A DNA stretch of 35,857 nucleotides. Origin: a virus. This document shows positions 22,349 through 30,026 of the stretch, piece by piece (positions within the stretch are counted from its first letter, which is position 1; every line of letters begins with the position of its first letter). Below the pieces are notes generated by a model that did no database searches, was not told where the DNA came from, and saw only the letters and a list, made by a program, of their open reading frames with translations. The stretch lies in the IMG/VR virus record IMGVR_UViG_3300026519_000033, positions 1 through 35,857 of that record. One strand, given 5' to 3'. A program made the translations under genes and the position numbers.

Positions 22349-22387
22349 GATTATGTATAGTAACATAAGTTAGCTTAAAGTTAGCTT
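22349..22387 (-). promoter_or_regulatory. Iteron promoter P11, gp46
   Basis: AAAGCTAACTTTAAGCTAAC, then TTATGTTACTATACATAATC. Located in the 82 bases between gp17 and gp46. Confidence 0.7.
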
Positions 22388-22407
22388 TGTCAAAAAAGGA
22401 CAATATA

Positions 22408-24111
22408 TTAAACTATGCCATTAGCACCAAGTATATCAAACTCCTCTTCCTCAATTGATGGGTCAGGTGTATCCTCGTGTAAGTGCAAGGTTTGATTAGA
22501 GGTATTGTTTTTACCATTCTTAGATAGGAATGTTATTGGGTCTATATCAAGGCTATTATAAGGCTCTAATAACCAAGCAAAGTTAATAGCCAACGCCATA
22601 ACCAAGTCATCATGCTTTTTTGGTAACGCTTCGTATCTACCGTTCTTATTCTTAACAAACGTAATCAATTCGTTTTCAATTTCAACGTCACTGATTTCTA
22701 ACATACCATTATCTATCAAATATGCTATATTAGATAATATTGACTTTCTGCTTTTGCTAGTAGTTCTAAAGCCAAATTCATCCCATTTAACCGTATGACT
22801 AAATATATTAGCGTCTTCCACTAATTCATTTATTTGTGTTAGAATACCACTACCCTCACTATTATTCTCTATAATTAATAATGCGTTTGGATACAATTCT
22901 AATACATTCTCTATTAGATAAGCTAGTTCTGTATAGTGTACGTCTTTACCATGATAAACAGCAACTACCTTTGACCTCATCGTTTCGGTATTTATCCTAA
23001 CTACTATAATTGCGTTTGCGTCTGACTCGGATTTGGCTACGGCACTAGTCCTAGCACTATCAACGCTAACTACATACTTATATTTATCATCATAGATAAA
23101 TTCCTCCCATACCTTGAAATGCTCAGATACATACTCGTTAATCACGTAATCATCATTTGTGTTAAGTGTCTTTAATGTAGCAGGCTTAACCAATGTTTCA
23201 GATGACCCTATAAATGAGCATAAGTGGTTTTGGTTAAATAACAATTCCCCAATTCTATCCAATTCCTTATCTGCCCAATCTTTATCACGTGTTGGATTTC
23301 TAGTCCAATTGGCTACATACGATACAAACTCGCCATCACTTGCATCTTTAATATCACTATGTGCTTTAATATAATCTTCATGGAAATGATTACCTATTCC
23401 ATTGGGAGTAGATATGATTATTATTTTTGATGTCTTACTAGACGTAATAGATGGGTATGCACTATCTTTTAATCCATTCCATTTGGTGTTGTTAATAAAC
23501 GCCTTTTCATCTATAACTAATCGATTAACTGACTTTCCCCTAAACGCACTTTCTCCTGCTACAAACCCCGCAAGTACCCTCTTATCCTCCAATTCTACGG
23601 TTTTAGTGTTCCATACCTTAACGCCCTTTTGTAGGAATGGGGGTAACATTTGGTACATATCCTTAACCATGCTCATCATTGATAATACTTGTGTATCCGT
23701 TTGTGCCGTGATACCAACGTAATATGACTTATTGAATACTAATTCATGCAATACAATAGCGGACGCAATAGTAGTTTTACCCATTTGTCTAGCAATCATT
23801 GCAATGACAAACCTTGACTGCTTGGTGAGGTCTAGTAATTCGCGTTGGTAATCAAACATATTAAACGGAACTATACCCGTTAATGTATTAATCTTAACAT
23901 AAGTACGAATGAAGTACTCTATATCCCCTTTACACTTTGCGTACTCTTCTCTAGCTAACGGCGTTTTGAATAAGTTATCGTTTTCACCTCTTAATGTTGC
24001 GTTGTTATTGTAGGAAAACTCAACCAACTTACCTTTACTGTTTTTGCCTACATTTGGGTAGTTTTGTAAATCGGTAAAATCATAATCGGATAGCTTTATA
24101 TTACTTGACAA
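22408..24111 (-). CDS. gp17: Terminase large subunit gp17
   Basis: A 567-residue packaging motor (T4: 610). ATPase: Walker A ARQMGKTT (107-114), Walker B LVIDE (198-202), coupling motif IIIISTPNG (231-239). RNase H-fold nuclease: VVSVDSAR (Asp351), LIIENN (Glu415) and HDDLVMAL (Asp501/502). All key residues are present. The start codon appears to be TTG (24111) with SD AAAAAGGAAACC; the next ATG is too far inside. A late-type promoter lies at 24130-24146, immediately after the gp59-like gene begins its 3' end. It works with the small subunit at 30026. Confidence 0.95.
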   Translation of the reverse strand: MSSNIKLSDYDFTDLQNYPNVGKNSKGKLVEFSYNNNATLRGENDNLFKTPLAREEYAKCKGDIEYFIRTYVKINTLTGIVPFNMFDYQRELLDLTKQSRFVIAMIARQMGKTTIASAIVLHELVFNKSYYVGITAQTDTQVLSMMSMVKDMYQMLPPFLQKGVKVWNTKTVELEDKRVLAGFVAGESAFRGKSVNRLVIDEKAFINNTKWNGLKDSAYPSITSSKTSKIIIISTPNGIGNHFHEDYIKAHSDIKDASDGEFVSYVANWTRNPTRDKDWADKELDRIGELLFNQNHLCSFIGSSETLVKPATLKTLNTNDDYVINEYVSEHFKVWEEFIYDDKYKYVVSVDSARTSAVAKSESDANAIIVVRINTETMRSKVVAVYHGKDVHYTELAYLIENVLELYPNALLIIENNSEGSGILTQINELVEDANIFSHTVKWDEFGFRTTSKSRKSILSNIAYLIDNGMLEISDVEIENELITFVKNKNGRYEALPKKHDDLVMALAINFAWLLEPYNSLDIDPITFLSKNGKNNTSNQTLHLHEDTPDPSIEEEEFDILGANGIV

Positions 24112-24129
24112 GTGGTTTCCTTTTTGTGG

Positions 24130-24146
24130 TTTACCACTATTTAAAG
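24130..24146 (-). promoter_or_regulatory. Late-type promoter motif upstream of gp17
   Basis: Minus strand CTTTAAATAGTGGTAAA, almost the same as the motif before the tail fibre gene (27793). About 20-35 bases before the gp17 start. Inferred late promoter. Confidence 0.5.
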
Positions 24147-24148
24147 CA

Positions 24149-24691
24149 TCAATCTATCATGTAGTTATCTATTACGATATCTGTATATGGGGGATACACA
24201 CTGCCTTTAACTGTTTTGTGTATTAACTTCAATAGTTTAGTTATACGTCTGTATCTTAACGCCACGATAGGTAATTCAGGTAATTCGTGTTTCAATATAA
24301 CAGAATATATACTTATGAAACATAGTGGGGATATGTACCCAGCTTTTAGTTTAGATACTATACCATTAATGTCATATACATTATTTTTCACCAAGTACTT
24401 ATAATCGTTGGGTAAATTTGGTGTATATAGGTGGTTATAAAATCTAGTGTAGTTATCTGTTATCAAATTTAGTTCATTCAACTTAGGAGATTTATGATTA
24501 TACAACATCGCATTTAGTAATGCTATATTAGTGACAGACTCTCTCCCAAACACACCTAGCTTATTCACTACATTTGGATATATAACATTTACGTTGTATG
24601 GAATACCAAAGTTATCATCGATACAATTTGAATTAGTTTCAATAGATTTTAATACGCTCATGAATATCATTTTTATTTCATACGTAGTCAT
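24149..24691 (-). CDS. gp59: Helicase loader gp59-like
   Basis: A 180-residue helical basic protein (T4 gp59: 217). The C-terminal half KLKAGYISPLCFISIYSVIL, then RYRRITKLLKLI, parallels T4 gp59 (LLQSNIISFETFILLDSFLN, then YSIKLKAYRKIL). The middle FYNHLYTPNLPNDYKYL parallels FYREYIGRLKQIKFKFEEDI. gp59 loads gp41 helicase onto gp32-coated forks. The match is by pattern over the whole length, not by a catalytic motif. It has its own promoter (P12), of the TAATAT subtype shared only with UvsX, which fits a recombination-replication role. Confidence 0.55.
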   Translation of the reverse strand: MTTYEIKMIFMSVLKSIETNSNCIDDNFGIPYNVNVIYPNVVNKLGVFGRESVTNIALLNAMLYNHKSPKLNELNLITDNYTRFYNHLYTPNLPNDYKYLVKNNVYDINGIVSKLKAGYISPLCFISIYSVILKHELPELPIVALRYRRITKLLKLIHKTVKGSVYPPYTDIVIDNYMID

Positions 24692-24712
24692 TCCAAGCCT
24701 TTATTATTAGAT

Positions 24713-24749
24713 TTTTGATATTAGCATAAGTTAGCTTAAAGTTAGCTTA
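24713..24749 (-). promoter_or_regulatory. Iteron promoter P12 (TAATAT subtype), gp59-like gene
   Basis: Tandem TAAGCTAAC, then TTATGCTAATATCAAAAAT. The -10 is TAATAT with an upstream TGC (extended -10 form), unlike TATACAT of most others. P13 upstream of UvsX has the same form. Confidence 0.65.
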
Positions 24750-24776
24750 TATTTGAAATTAGTCTTAGAATGGATT

Positions 24777-24875
24777 TTAAGCCATTTCATTGTATTACTC
24801 TAGCTAGGAGTTGTTATTTCGATTAGAATTGATTTAATGGTGTGTTTTGTTTTATTGTGATGGGTAATAGGAAGT
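24777..24875. repeat. Interspersed operon-boundary element, copy D
   Basis: TTAAGCCATTTCATTGTATT, then CTAGCTAGGAGTTGTTATTT and GATTTAATGGTGTGTTTTGT. Nearly identical to copy F (35297) over more than 150 bases including flanks and hairpin. Lies between the lysin stop and promoter P12. Confidence 0.88.
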
Positions 24876-24882
24876 GAATGAA

Positions 24883-24902
24883 GATAGGATTTAGTTCCTA
24901 TC
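24883..24902. terminator. GATAGGA hairpin after the lysin gene
   Basis: GATAGGA / TCCTATC, loop TTTAGT. Loop orientation is opposite to copies A and E. No T-run on the minus strand. Confidence 0.5.
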
Positions 24903-24910
24903 ATTCGTTG

Positions 24911-25600
24911 TTAAGCATATTTTCTAATTTTATTGAGTACGGATATTGTGGTATAGAGTCTTTCTTTTTTCTCCTTTTTAGGTAACCCTGAATTAATCTT
25001 ACGGATAATACATTTTGTATTTTTACATTCATACATTTTTGTCATATACCAAAAGCCCATAGCACTCAATACACCGCCAATATAAGAGTTCAATAATGAC
25101 GGATAAACATCACCATCATCATTAAAACACACAATGCCTGTTTTATCCTCTATAATCTTATAAACTCTAATTGTGTTGGAGCGTCCAGTTAATTGGAATA
25201 TTCCACTACCTCTATACTTCCACCCATCAATCGGTTTAAGATTACCAAGCACCCTTGCTTTATTTCCTTTGCCATACCAATTCATAGCAATATATTTTTG
25301 CTTTTCTATTCCTCTCAATTTCATAGCATTAGCCATTAGTTTTGGATTATTTCTAAATGTACGCGAAAACCTCTTTAATACTGGCTCTCTATAATTTAAA
25401 TTCTCCCTTAACCTAACAGTGCCATTCTTTTTGATGAACATTTCATGTTTGGTTTGTGCAAGAAATCTAGCCAAGTGTTTATCTGTTGTAATTCCGAACT
25501 CTTCCCCGTATAGATTTATGGTATCTTTAAGGGTCTGAATGAAACGTTTCTCAACTCTTTTTCCGTACACTTTACGTAATAGTTTTTTGGATACTTTCAT
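24911..25600 (-). CDS. Endolysin, glycoside hydrolase family 19 type
   Basis: A 229-residue GH19-like lysin. Features are FLAQTKHE (probable catalytic Glu53), RENLNY (Glu66), YGKGNKARVLGN, then GWKYRGSGIFQLTGRSN, the signature region of phage chitinase-like lysozymes that cut peptidoglycan glycan chains. No signal peptide or separate cell-wall-binding domain; a basic C-terminal tail. It therefore needs a holin, and small membrane proteins are directly upstream (25603-26482). Two bases separate it from the preceding stop. T4 uses an unrelated lysozyme (gpe). Confidence 0.88.
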   Translation of the reverse strand: MKVSKKLLRKVYGKRVEKRFIQTLKDTINLYGEEFGITTDKHLARFLAQTKHEMFIKKNGTVRLRENLNYREPVLKRFSRTFRNNPKLMANAMKLRGIEKQKYIAMNWYGKGNKARVLGNLKPIDGWKYRGSGIFQLTGRSNTIRVYKIIEDKTGIVCFNDDGDVYPSLLNSYIGGVLSAMGFWYMTKMYECKNTKCIIRKINSGLPKKEKKERLYTTISVLNKIRKYA

Positions 25601-25602
25601 TC

Positions 25603-25860
25603 CTACAACCTTTCATCTATCGGGGGCTTTGTATCTGTAGCCATTCTTCCTTTAACTACGAATAGAGTGGTTAACATTGGTAGCCATATCTTAAGTATAG
25701 TAATAACCTCAGCCTGTGGCGCGTAACCTAATATATCAAGCGTTTCGGTTATTTCTTTTTGGTAAGTTAAAAGGAATATTAATACCCCGTTACCCATTAC
25801 TACACTTTTTACAGTGTTTGATTTTCTATACTTAAATATTTCTTTTATCGATTTAAACAT
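25603..25860 (-). CDS. Small membrane protein, holin candidate
   Basis: An 85-residue protein from the ATG at 25860 (SD AAAGGGTCGCC); a longer frame to 25890 would start inside the hairpin at 25879-25915 and is rejected. Two hydrophobic helices (about 18-34 and 52-70) and a charged C-terminus suggest a two-helix holin with an N-terminal basic domain. Directly upstream of the endolysin. The 13-bp hairpin before it may control its expression, as lysis timing is often controlled at the holin. Confidence 0.6.
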   Translation of the reverse strand: MFKSIKEIFKYRKSNTVKSVVMGNGVLIFLLTYQKEITETLDILGYAPQAEVITILKIWLPMLTTLFVVKGRMATDTKPPIDERL

Positions 25861-25878
25861 GGCGACCCTTTTGTGAAA

Positions 25879-25915
25879 ATTAGAGGACATGGTTAATTAC
25901 TTCATGTCCTCTAAT
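25879..25915 (-). terminator. Strong hairpin between lysis genes
   Basis: ATTAGAGGACATG and CATGTCCTCTAAT form a perfect 13-bp stem with an 11-base loop. On the minus strand it is followed by TTTTC, then the SD of the gene at 25860. It could terminate, attenuate or protect the lysis transcript. Confidence 0.65.
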
Positions 25916-25925
25916 GTATTTAATT
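25915..25925 (-). promoter_or_regulatory. Late-type promoter motif upstream of the holin candidate
   Basis: AATTAAATACA on the minus strand, just upstream of the hairpin. Weaker match to the late motif, since the following TAAA block is missing. Confidence 0.35.
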
Positions 25926-26123
25926 TTTTTGGTTAATACAGTACTTCACTTCATTGTCGTACAATTTACAAACAATCAAAGAACCATAGCGTATAGCTAA
26001 TAATATAAAAACAAATGAAACAAATGGGTAATCTAAAATCAATTCAATTAGATTAGCTTTAATGTGGTCTACAATATAGATTAGTATTGTAAATATTCCT
26101 ATTATTAGTATTGACATTCTCAT
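25920..26123 (-). CDS. Small two-helix membrane protein
   Basis: A 67-residue protein with hydrophobic helices at about residues 3-22 and 33-52 and a short charged tail. Its ATG overlaps the preceding stop in TAATG (SD AAAGGATAAAATA). Part of the lysis block fibre - 26482 - this gene - 25860 - endolysin; could be a holin, antiholin or pinholin. No family recognised. Confidence 0.55.
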   Translation of the reverse strand: MRMSILIIGIFTILIYIVDHIKANLIELILDYPFVSFVFILLAIRYGSLIVCKLYDNEVKYCINQKN

Positions 26124-26482
26124 TATTTTATCCTTTTTGTTATTAGTTTATCTAGTATCAGTTTAGTGTACAAAACAATACTAGATAGTACTTCTTTGTA
26201 ATGTAATCCTACTATTATTGCCATGAATGTATATATGTATTTATTGAGTTCAATGTATTCAGATATATTTGGTTCTAGCATGATTAGTATACCAACGATA
26301 GAGATACATATTAATATGCCATTTATCAAAGATACTACTATATCCGATAAAGAGTATTCTATATTAGAAAGCTTAACCTCTTTGATGAAGTGAATGATAC
26401 CTGTTATTGTACCTATGATAATGGCTCTAATCACATCTGTATCATTACTAAGTGCTTGAATTAATTGATTATTAAACATCAT
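26123..26482 (-). CDS. Membrane protein, holin-like
   Basis: A 119-residue protein from a double ATG at 26482, one base after the stop of the tail fibre gene. Hydrophobic segments at about 18-34, 47-68 and 82-95 suggest three helices, the layout of class I holins. The C-terminus is basic (LDKLITKRIK), also typical. A longer frame using TTG at 26512 lies within the fibre gene and is not needed. First of three small membrane proteins before the endolysin; which one is the true holin cannot be decided from sequence. Confidence 0.6.
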   Translation of the reverse strand: MMFNNQLIQALSNDTDVIRAIIIGTITGIIHFIKEVKLSNIEYSLSDIVVSLINGILICISIVGILIMLEPNISEYIELNKYIYTFMAIIVGLHYKEVLSSIVLYTKLILDKLITKRIK

Positions 26483-26483
26483 A

Positions 26484-27770
26484 TCATAGTGACCTGTATG
26501 AGGTAGCATCAATATCTATACGTTGTTGTATACTGACGTCAAGATAAGCTGTAGCTAGGTATGACATTCCTCTTAAAGTAATAAATATTGCCGTAGATGG
26601 TGAGTTAAAATCGCTAAGTGTACCCCTAGTATTATCTATTGCAGAAAATCCTATTGCACGTATACTACCCTGAGACGTTATATATAACCCATCAATATTT
26701 AAAGCGGACTTGTCTAATCTAGCTAAATTATTAATATAAAGTCCATTAGTTAAATAAAACCTGCTATTTATAAACTCTACAATCCCATTAAATTTTACAT
26801 CAAGGGTACAATAACTTTTAATTGAGCAATTTGTAAATGTAGTAGTGCTTCCGCTTGCAATTTCCATATATGTATTAGCTATAATTTCACTAAAATTAAT
26901 ATTAACCGTGTCATTAAATCGTAATTCTGACGCAACAATTTTAGAATTAATTATATAACATTCTGATATATAAAGCAGACTGTTAGATACAATTCTACTA
27001 TCTCTTATGCTAGATGTACCAATTAATCTAGGATTTGAAATATCACTAGGAAGGCGTGGTAAAACTAATTCATTAACCCCCGTCATATTAAAGAAAGGAC
27101 TAACTATTACAAAATCTATTGAAATACTTGGAATATATATAGATGGTGTTAATAATATATTTGAAATAACACCCGTAATTTCATTATTTTTAACATCTAC
27201 ATTATATGCTCTACCGTTATTAACGCTATAATGGTAATGAGTAGCATCGGAGATATGTTTTAGTGAAATATCGCCAATTTCAAATCTGTACAATGGTAGT
27301 AAATATGTATTGTGCCTCATTGATGGGTCTACAATTAAATTACCAGCTACATCGTAGTACCCAAAGACGTGTGGTAATTCTGTTAATACAGATGTAACTA
27401 ATCCGCTTTCAGTTTCAAGGGCATTCAACTTAGCATTAGTAGGCACTGTAATAGATTTAACTTGTCCTTGTGTCACAACCTCTTTATTAACGGCATCATA
27501 AACTCCTAGAGTGTAACCTATCATATTATCCGCTTGTCTATCAGACAATGCCATAGAAGTATTTGTAAACCATGCCCCGCTACTATTCTTATATAAAACA
27601 GTTCCACTACTGAATGGTAATACAATCTTCTCAAATAATCTATCTGTGCCTAGTGACGCTACCACTTCTTCCATTTGTCTAATCGGTCTGTTTAATGTAT
27701 CGGTATGCCCGTTTACATTCTCCCCATGTAGTACTTCACCGTCTTTTATATAATCAATTCCAAGTGCCAT
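26484..27770 (-). CDS. Tail fibre protein with beta-helix region
   Basis: A 428-residue protein from the ATG at 27770 (SD AAAAGGAAT). The start MALGIDYIKDGEVLHGENVN followed by GHTDTLNRPIRQ is a known N-terminal module of phage tail fibre or appendage proteins. Residues about 200-420 are an irregular repeat of short strands rich in Asn, Ser, Ile and Thr (NSKIVASELRFND, SEIIANTYMEI, NCSIKSYCTLDV), typical of a right-handed parallel beta-helix. No chaperone or peptidase domain at the end. Likely host-recognition or polysaccharide-contacting protein. No enzymatic motif can be named. Confidence 0.7.
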   Translation of the reverse strand: MALGIDYIKDGEVLHGENVNGHTDTLNRPIRQMEEVVASLGTDRLFEKIVLPFSSGTVLYKNSSGAWFTNTSMALSDRQADNMIGYTLGVYDAVNKEVVTQGQVKSITVPTNAKLNALETESGLVTSVLTELPHVFGYYDVAGNLIVDPSMRHNTYLLPLYRFEIGDISLKHISDATHYHYSVNNGRAYNVDVKNNEITGVISNILLTPSIYIPSISIDFVIVSPFFNMTGVNELVLPRLPSDISNPRLIGTSSIRDSRIVSNSLLYISECYIINSKIVASELRFNDTVNINFSEIIANTYMEIASGSTTTFTNCSIKSYCTLDVKFNGIVEFINSRFYLTNGLYINNLARLDKSALNIDGLYITSQGSIRAIGFSAIDNTRGTLSDFNSPSTAIFITLRGMSYLATAYLDVSIQQRIDIDATSYRSL

Positions 27771-27771
27771 A

Positions 27772-27993
27772 TTATAATTCCTTTTGGATATATTTACCAC
27801 TATTTAATTCGTGTCTTGTAACACGAATATATGTGTTGTCTGTACCCTTTGTGAAATTTTTTATTTTTAGTTTGGTTAGTTCACCAACATCATCGACAGT
27901 TTGAATTACGTTTCCGTTTCTGTCTTGAATGATGTAGACGTGAGATGAGTGTTCACGCTTGGCTTCATTGATTTTTTCAAGTACATTTAACAT
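27772..27993 (-). CDS. Small protein with capsid-targeting-like N-terminus
   Basis: A 73-residue protein. The first ten residues, MLNVLEKINE, have the form of T4 capsid-targeting sequences (such as MKTYQEFIAE), which end in an (I/L)-x-E site cut by the prohead protease gp21. The next protein (27994) begins MINVLEIINE. The rest (HVYIIQDRNGNVIQTVDD and a basic C-terminus) is not recognised. It lies between gp23 and the fibre gene, so an internal head or scaffold role is plausible. The late-type motif of the fibre gene lies inside its 3' end. Confidence 0.6.
   Translation of the reverse strand: MLNVLEKINEAKREHSSHVYIIQDRNGNVIQTVDDVGELTKLKIKNFTKGTDNTYIRVTRHELNSGKYIQKEL
27793..27809 (-). promoter_or_regulatory. 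Late-type promoter motif upstream of the tail fibre gene
   Basis: AATTAAATAGTGGTAAA on the minus strand, inside the 3' end of the gene at 27772. Thirteen of its core bases match the gp17 upstream motif exactly. Inferred. Confidence 0.45.
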
Positions 27994-28254
27994 TTACAGC
28001 CCCGCGTTTTTTCTTTTATTGTTTGTACGCTCTCTCTTTTTAGATGAGATAAAATGTGTGGCTTTACGTTTTCTAGCACCTATCTTTTGAGATTTGCTAC
28101 GTTTACGTTTTTCAGTAGCACTCATTCTAACTTCTTTTCCGTTAACTGTTTTGAACCCATCTTTGTCACTTTTCTTTTTTACCATACGTTTACCGTTCCT
28201 AAAGATTACTTTTTTCTTTAGGACTTCGTTTATTATTTCAAGTACGTTAATCAT
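27994..28254 (-). CDS. Highly basic internal-head-type protein
   Basis: An 86-residue protein. The N-terminus MINVLEIINE is a capsid-targeting-like sequence ending in I-N-E. The rest is very basic: VIFRNGKRMVKKKSDKDGFK, then VRMSATEKRKRSKSQKIGAR and KRKATHF with more Arg/Lys. The pattern RNGK-VK...GFK...VRMSA-E--KRSK--KxGARKRKA is found in a family of small basic proteins of T4-like phages, often joined to head-targeting N-termini. Likely packaged with or around DNA. It directly follows gp23. Confidence 0.65.
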   Translation of the reverse strand: MINVLEIINEVLKKKVIFRNGKRMVKKKSDKDGFKTVNGKEVRMSATEKRKRSKSQKIGARKRKATHFISSKKRERTNNKRKNAGL

Positions 28255-28265
28255 TATATGTATCC

Positions 28266-29459
28266 TTAAACTGGTGTGGTTAATCTGCCTGTAAGGTCTA
28301 TAAGTCTAGTCATATAACTATATCCATTACCAAGTGTTTTCACGTCATATCTAGCCATTACTGCTAAACATTCCTCTAGTGTGTTTGGGTCTATAGCGTC
28401 AATTACATTCAAATCAAGTTGTGACACGAATGTACCGCCAGTTATACCATCTTCACCTGACGTACCAACTACTAGGTAATCAGAGCTTGAAAAACCGTCC
28501 TCTATTACTATTGTGCCATCAATAAGCTTACCTGCCACTGACTTACTTTTAGGCGCAGGTACAATAGGGGTAATGCTCTTTGTTAATTTTAACCCAGCCA
28601 CCACATTTGATGAGCAAATTACATAATAACCTGTACTAATACCCGTGTTTGTAGATATTTTTCCTACTAAGTGGAATATAAATGCCTCAAGTGCGGATAG
28701 TCTAAGTCCTACATATTCAGATGACGGAACATGTGTATATTTCAAATAAATTGAGTTACCGATAATTGAGCGAATTAAATCTCTATCAAGTTGATACTTT
28801 GCGGTTCTAATCATTACACCATTGATAAAATCCCTAGCGTGTCTTTTACCCATCAATGAAATTAAATCCATTATATACGTTGACGTTATCCTTGTAGGTA
28901 TCGTATGTGATTTAACTTCATATTCTAGTGCAGATATATCTATCATTATGCCTATCTCACCGTGGTTTATAGTATCTGTATCAAGGTCATCGCCTGTACC
29001 AATGATTTTATCTTCATTGGTTGAGAATAAATCACTAATCCCAGCACCTTTGCCTAAGAATGATGAAAAGACATCAGCTCTAAGAGCATAATAATCAATA
29101 ATAGTCTTTTCATCGGATATATCATATTCTACTAAAAACGACACGCTAGAGTCTGTCGAAAATAGACCGTTCTTTTTTCCTATTCGTTTAACAACTGTAA
29201 TTTTATTATGTACTGGTGCATCTCCTGTTGTACCTATAACTCCGTATCTTTTATTAGTTACCATATTGTAATATTTAAGTTCTGTCTTTGGTATATGTCC
29301 TTTTTTAGACTGAACGTTGTAAACAGTAGCAACGTATGGCAATAATGTTTCTTCCGATAGTGCAATGGCTATCTTATCTATATATGATAAATAAGATGCT
29401 ATATCGCTTCCTGTAGTTGAACTTTCCATTAGTTTCATGAATTGTTTAGACTGAGTCAT
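28266..29459 (-). CDS. gp23: Major capsid protein gp23-like
   Basis: A 397-residue protein (T4 gp23: 521, of which 65 are removed). Matching regions: IPTRITSTYIMDLISLMGKR with RDLI (spine helix), GYYVICSSNVVAGL (T4: GNFIIASRNVVNVL), SSSDYLVVGTSGEDG and a C-terminal LAVMARYDVKTLGNG (T4: FKTRYGIGINPF). The N-terminus MTQSKQFMKLME followed by SSTTG looks like a 12-residue propeptide ending in L-M-E, a site for a gp21-type protease. The shorter length suggests a reduced insertion domain. Two bases from the gp19 stop; SD GAGGTGG. gp24 vertex protein was considered; next to gp19, gp23 is more likely. Confidence 0.8.
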   Translation of the reverse strand: MTQSKQFMKLMESSTTGSDIASYLSYIDKIAIALSEETLLPYVATVYNVQSKKGHIPKTELKYYNMVTNKRYGVIGTTGDAPVHNKITVVKRIGKKNGLFSTDSSVSFLVEYDISDEKTIIDYYALRADVFSSFLGKGAGISDLFSTNEDKIIGTGDDLDTDTINHGEIGIMIDISALEYEVKSHTIPTRITSTYIMDLISLMGKRHARDFINGVMIRTAKYQLDRDLIRSIIGNSIYLKYTHVPSSEYVGLRLSALEAFIFHLVGKISTNTGISTGYYVICSSNVVAGLKLTKSITPIVPAPKSKSVAGKLIDGTIVIEDGFSSSDYLVVGTSGEDGITGGTFVSQLDLNVIDAIDPNTLEECLAVMARYDVKTLGNGYSYMTRLIDLTGRLTTPV

Positions 29460-29461
29460 AA

Positions 29462-29971
29462 TTAAACCACCTCAACAGAAGATGCGGAAAATGTCATTGG
29501 TAGGGTCAATAGTGCATTTGTAGCATCATTATCAAGTTCTATTTCGCCACTGTTCAACATCCAAAGGTCTGTTATTTTATACTTAAGTACAATATCTATC
29601 CCATTTGGTTTGTATACTTCAACCATAGCTGAGCCTACATAATCACTATATGTCTTGGTTACAGTAGCTTTTTGCCAGTCATCGGCTATCTTTTTAGCTT
29701 CCCCCGCACTTCCACTTGAATTAAGTAATGCAACTATAGATAATGGTGACTCTAACTGACCATCACCAGCTAATTGAAACATTCTACCGCTTTTATTAAC
29801 ATCTATTGTACCAGTGGCATTTGCAGGTAGTGTGAACGACTTAATCATTAAAGATAATGTTCTACTATCTCCACTAACACCGTTTGGTAAAGAAATAATC
29901 ATTTTAAATTTGTTTCCTCGTATTCCATCGCCAAGTGTTTCTTTGAACTCATTTAAATCATGTATTGCCAT
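29462..29971 (-). CDS. gp19: Tail tube protein gp19
   Basis: A 169-residue protein (T4 gp19: 163). The start DLNEFKETLGDGIRGNKFKM, then a LPGxxxxx-like IKSFTLPANATGTIDV and GRMFQLAGDG, ends in a beta strand LLTLPMTFSASSVEV. These are the marks of the T4-type tail tube subunit that stacks in hexamers inside the sheath. It lies upstream of gp23 (two-base gap) and has a late-type promoter and SD AAGGATATT. The sheath gene gp18 is not in the window. Confidence 0.82.
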   Translation of the reverse strand: MAIHDLNEFKETLGDGIRGNKFKMIISLPNGVSGDSRTLSLMIKSFTLPANATGTIDVNKSGRMFQLAGDGQLESPLSIVALLNSSGSAGEAKKIADDWQKATVTKTYSDYVGSAMVEVYKPNGIDIVLKYKITDLWMLNSGEIELDNDATNALLTLPMTFSASSVEVV

Positions 29972-29986
29972 TTTAATATCCTTAAT

Positions 29987-30010
29987 ATAGTATTTAGTAC
30001 TATTTAATAT
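29987..30010 (-). promoter_or_regulatory. Late-type promoter motif with hairpin upstream of gp19-gp23
   Basis: ATATTAAATAGTACTAAATA on the minus strand. The ATAGTA / TACTAT pair (29987-30003) can also fold as a 6-bp stem. Would drive gp19, gp23 and the genes after it. Inferred late promoter. Confidence 0.5.
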
Positions 30011-30011
30011 G

Positions 30012-30026
30012 GTGCCTTTGTGGCAC
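30012..30026 (-). terminator. Small GC-rich hairpin after gp16
   Basis: GTGCC / GGCAC with loop TTTGT, immediately after the terminase small subunit stop. Short stem and no U-run; weak terminator candidate separating the uvsX-gp16 and gp19-gp23 units. Confidence 0.4.

Noticed and set aside
26482-26512. TTG start at 26512 for the holin-like gene
   Set aside because: It lies inside the tail fibre gene; the double ATG at 26482 follows the fibre stop by one base and fits translational coupling.
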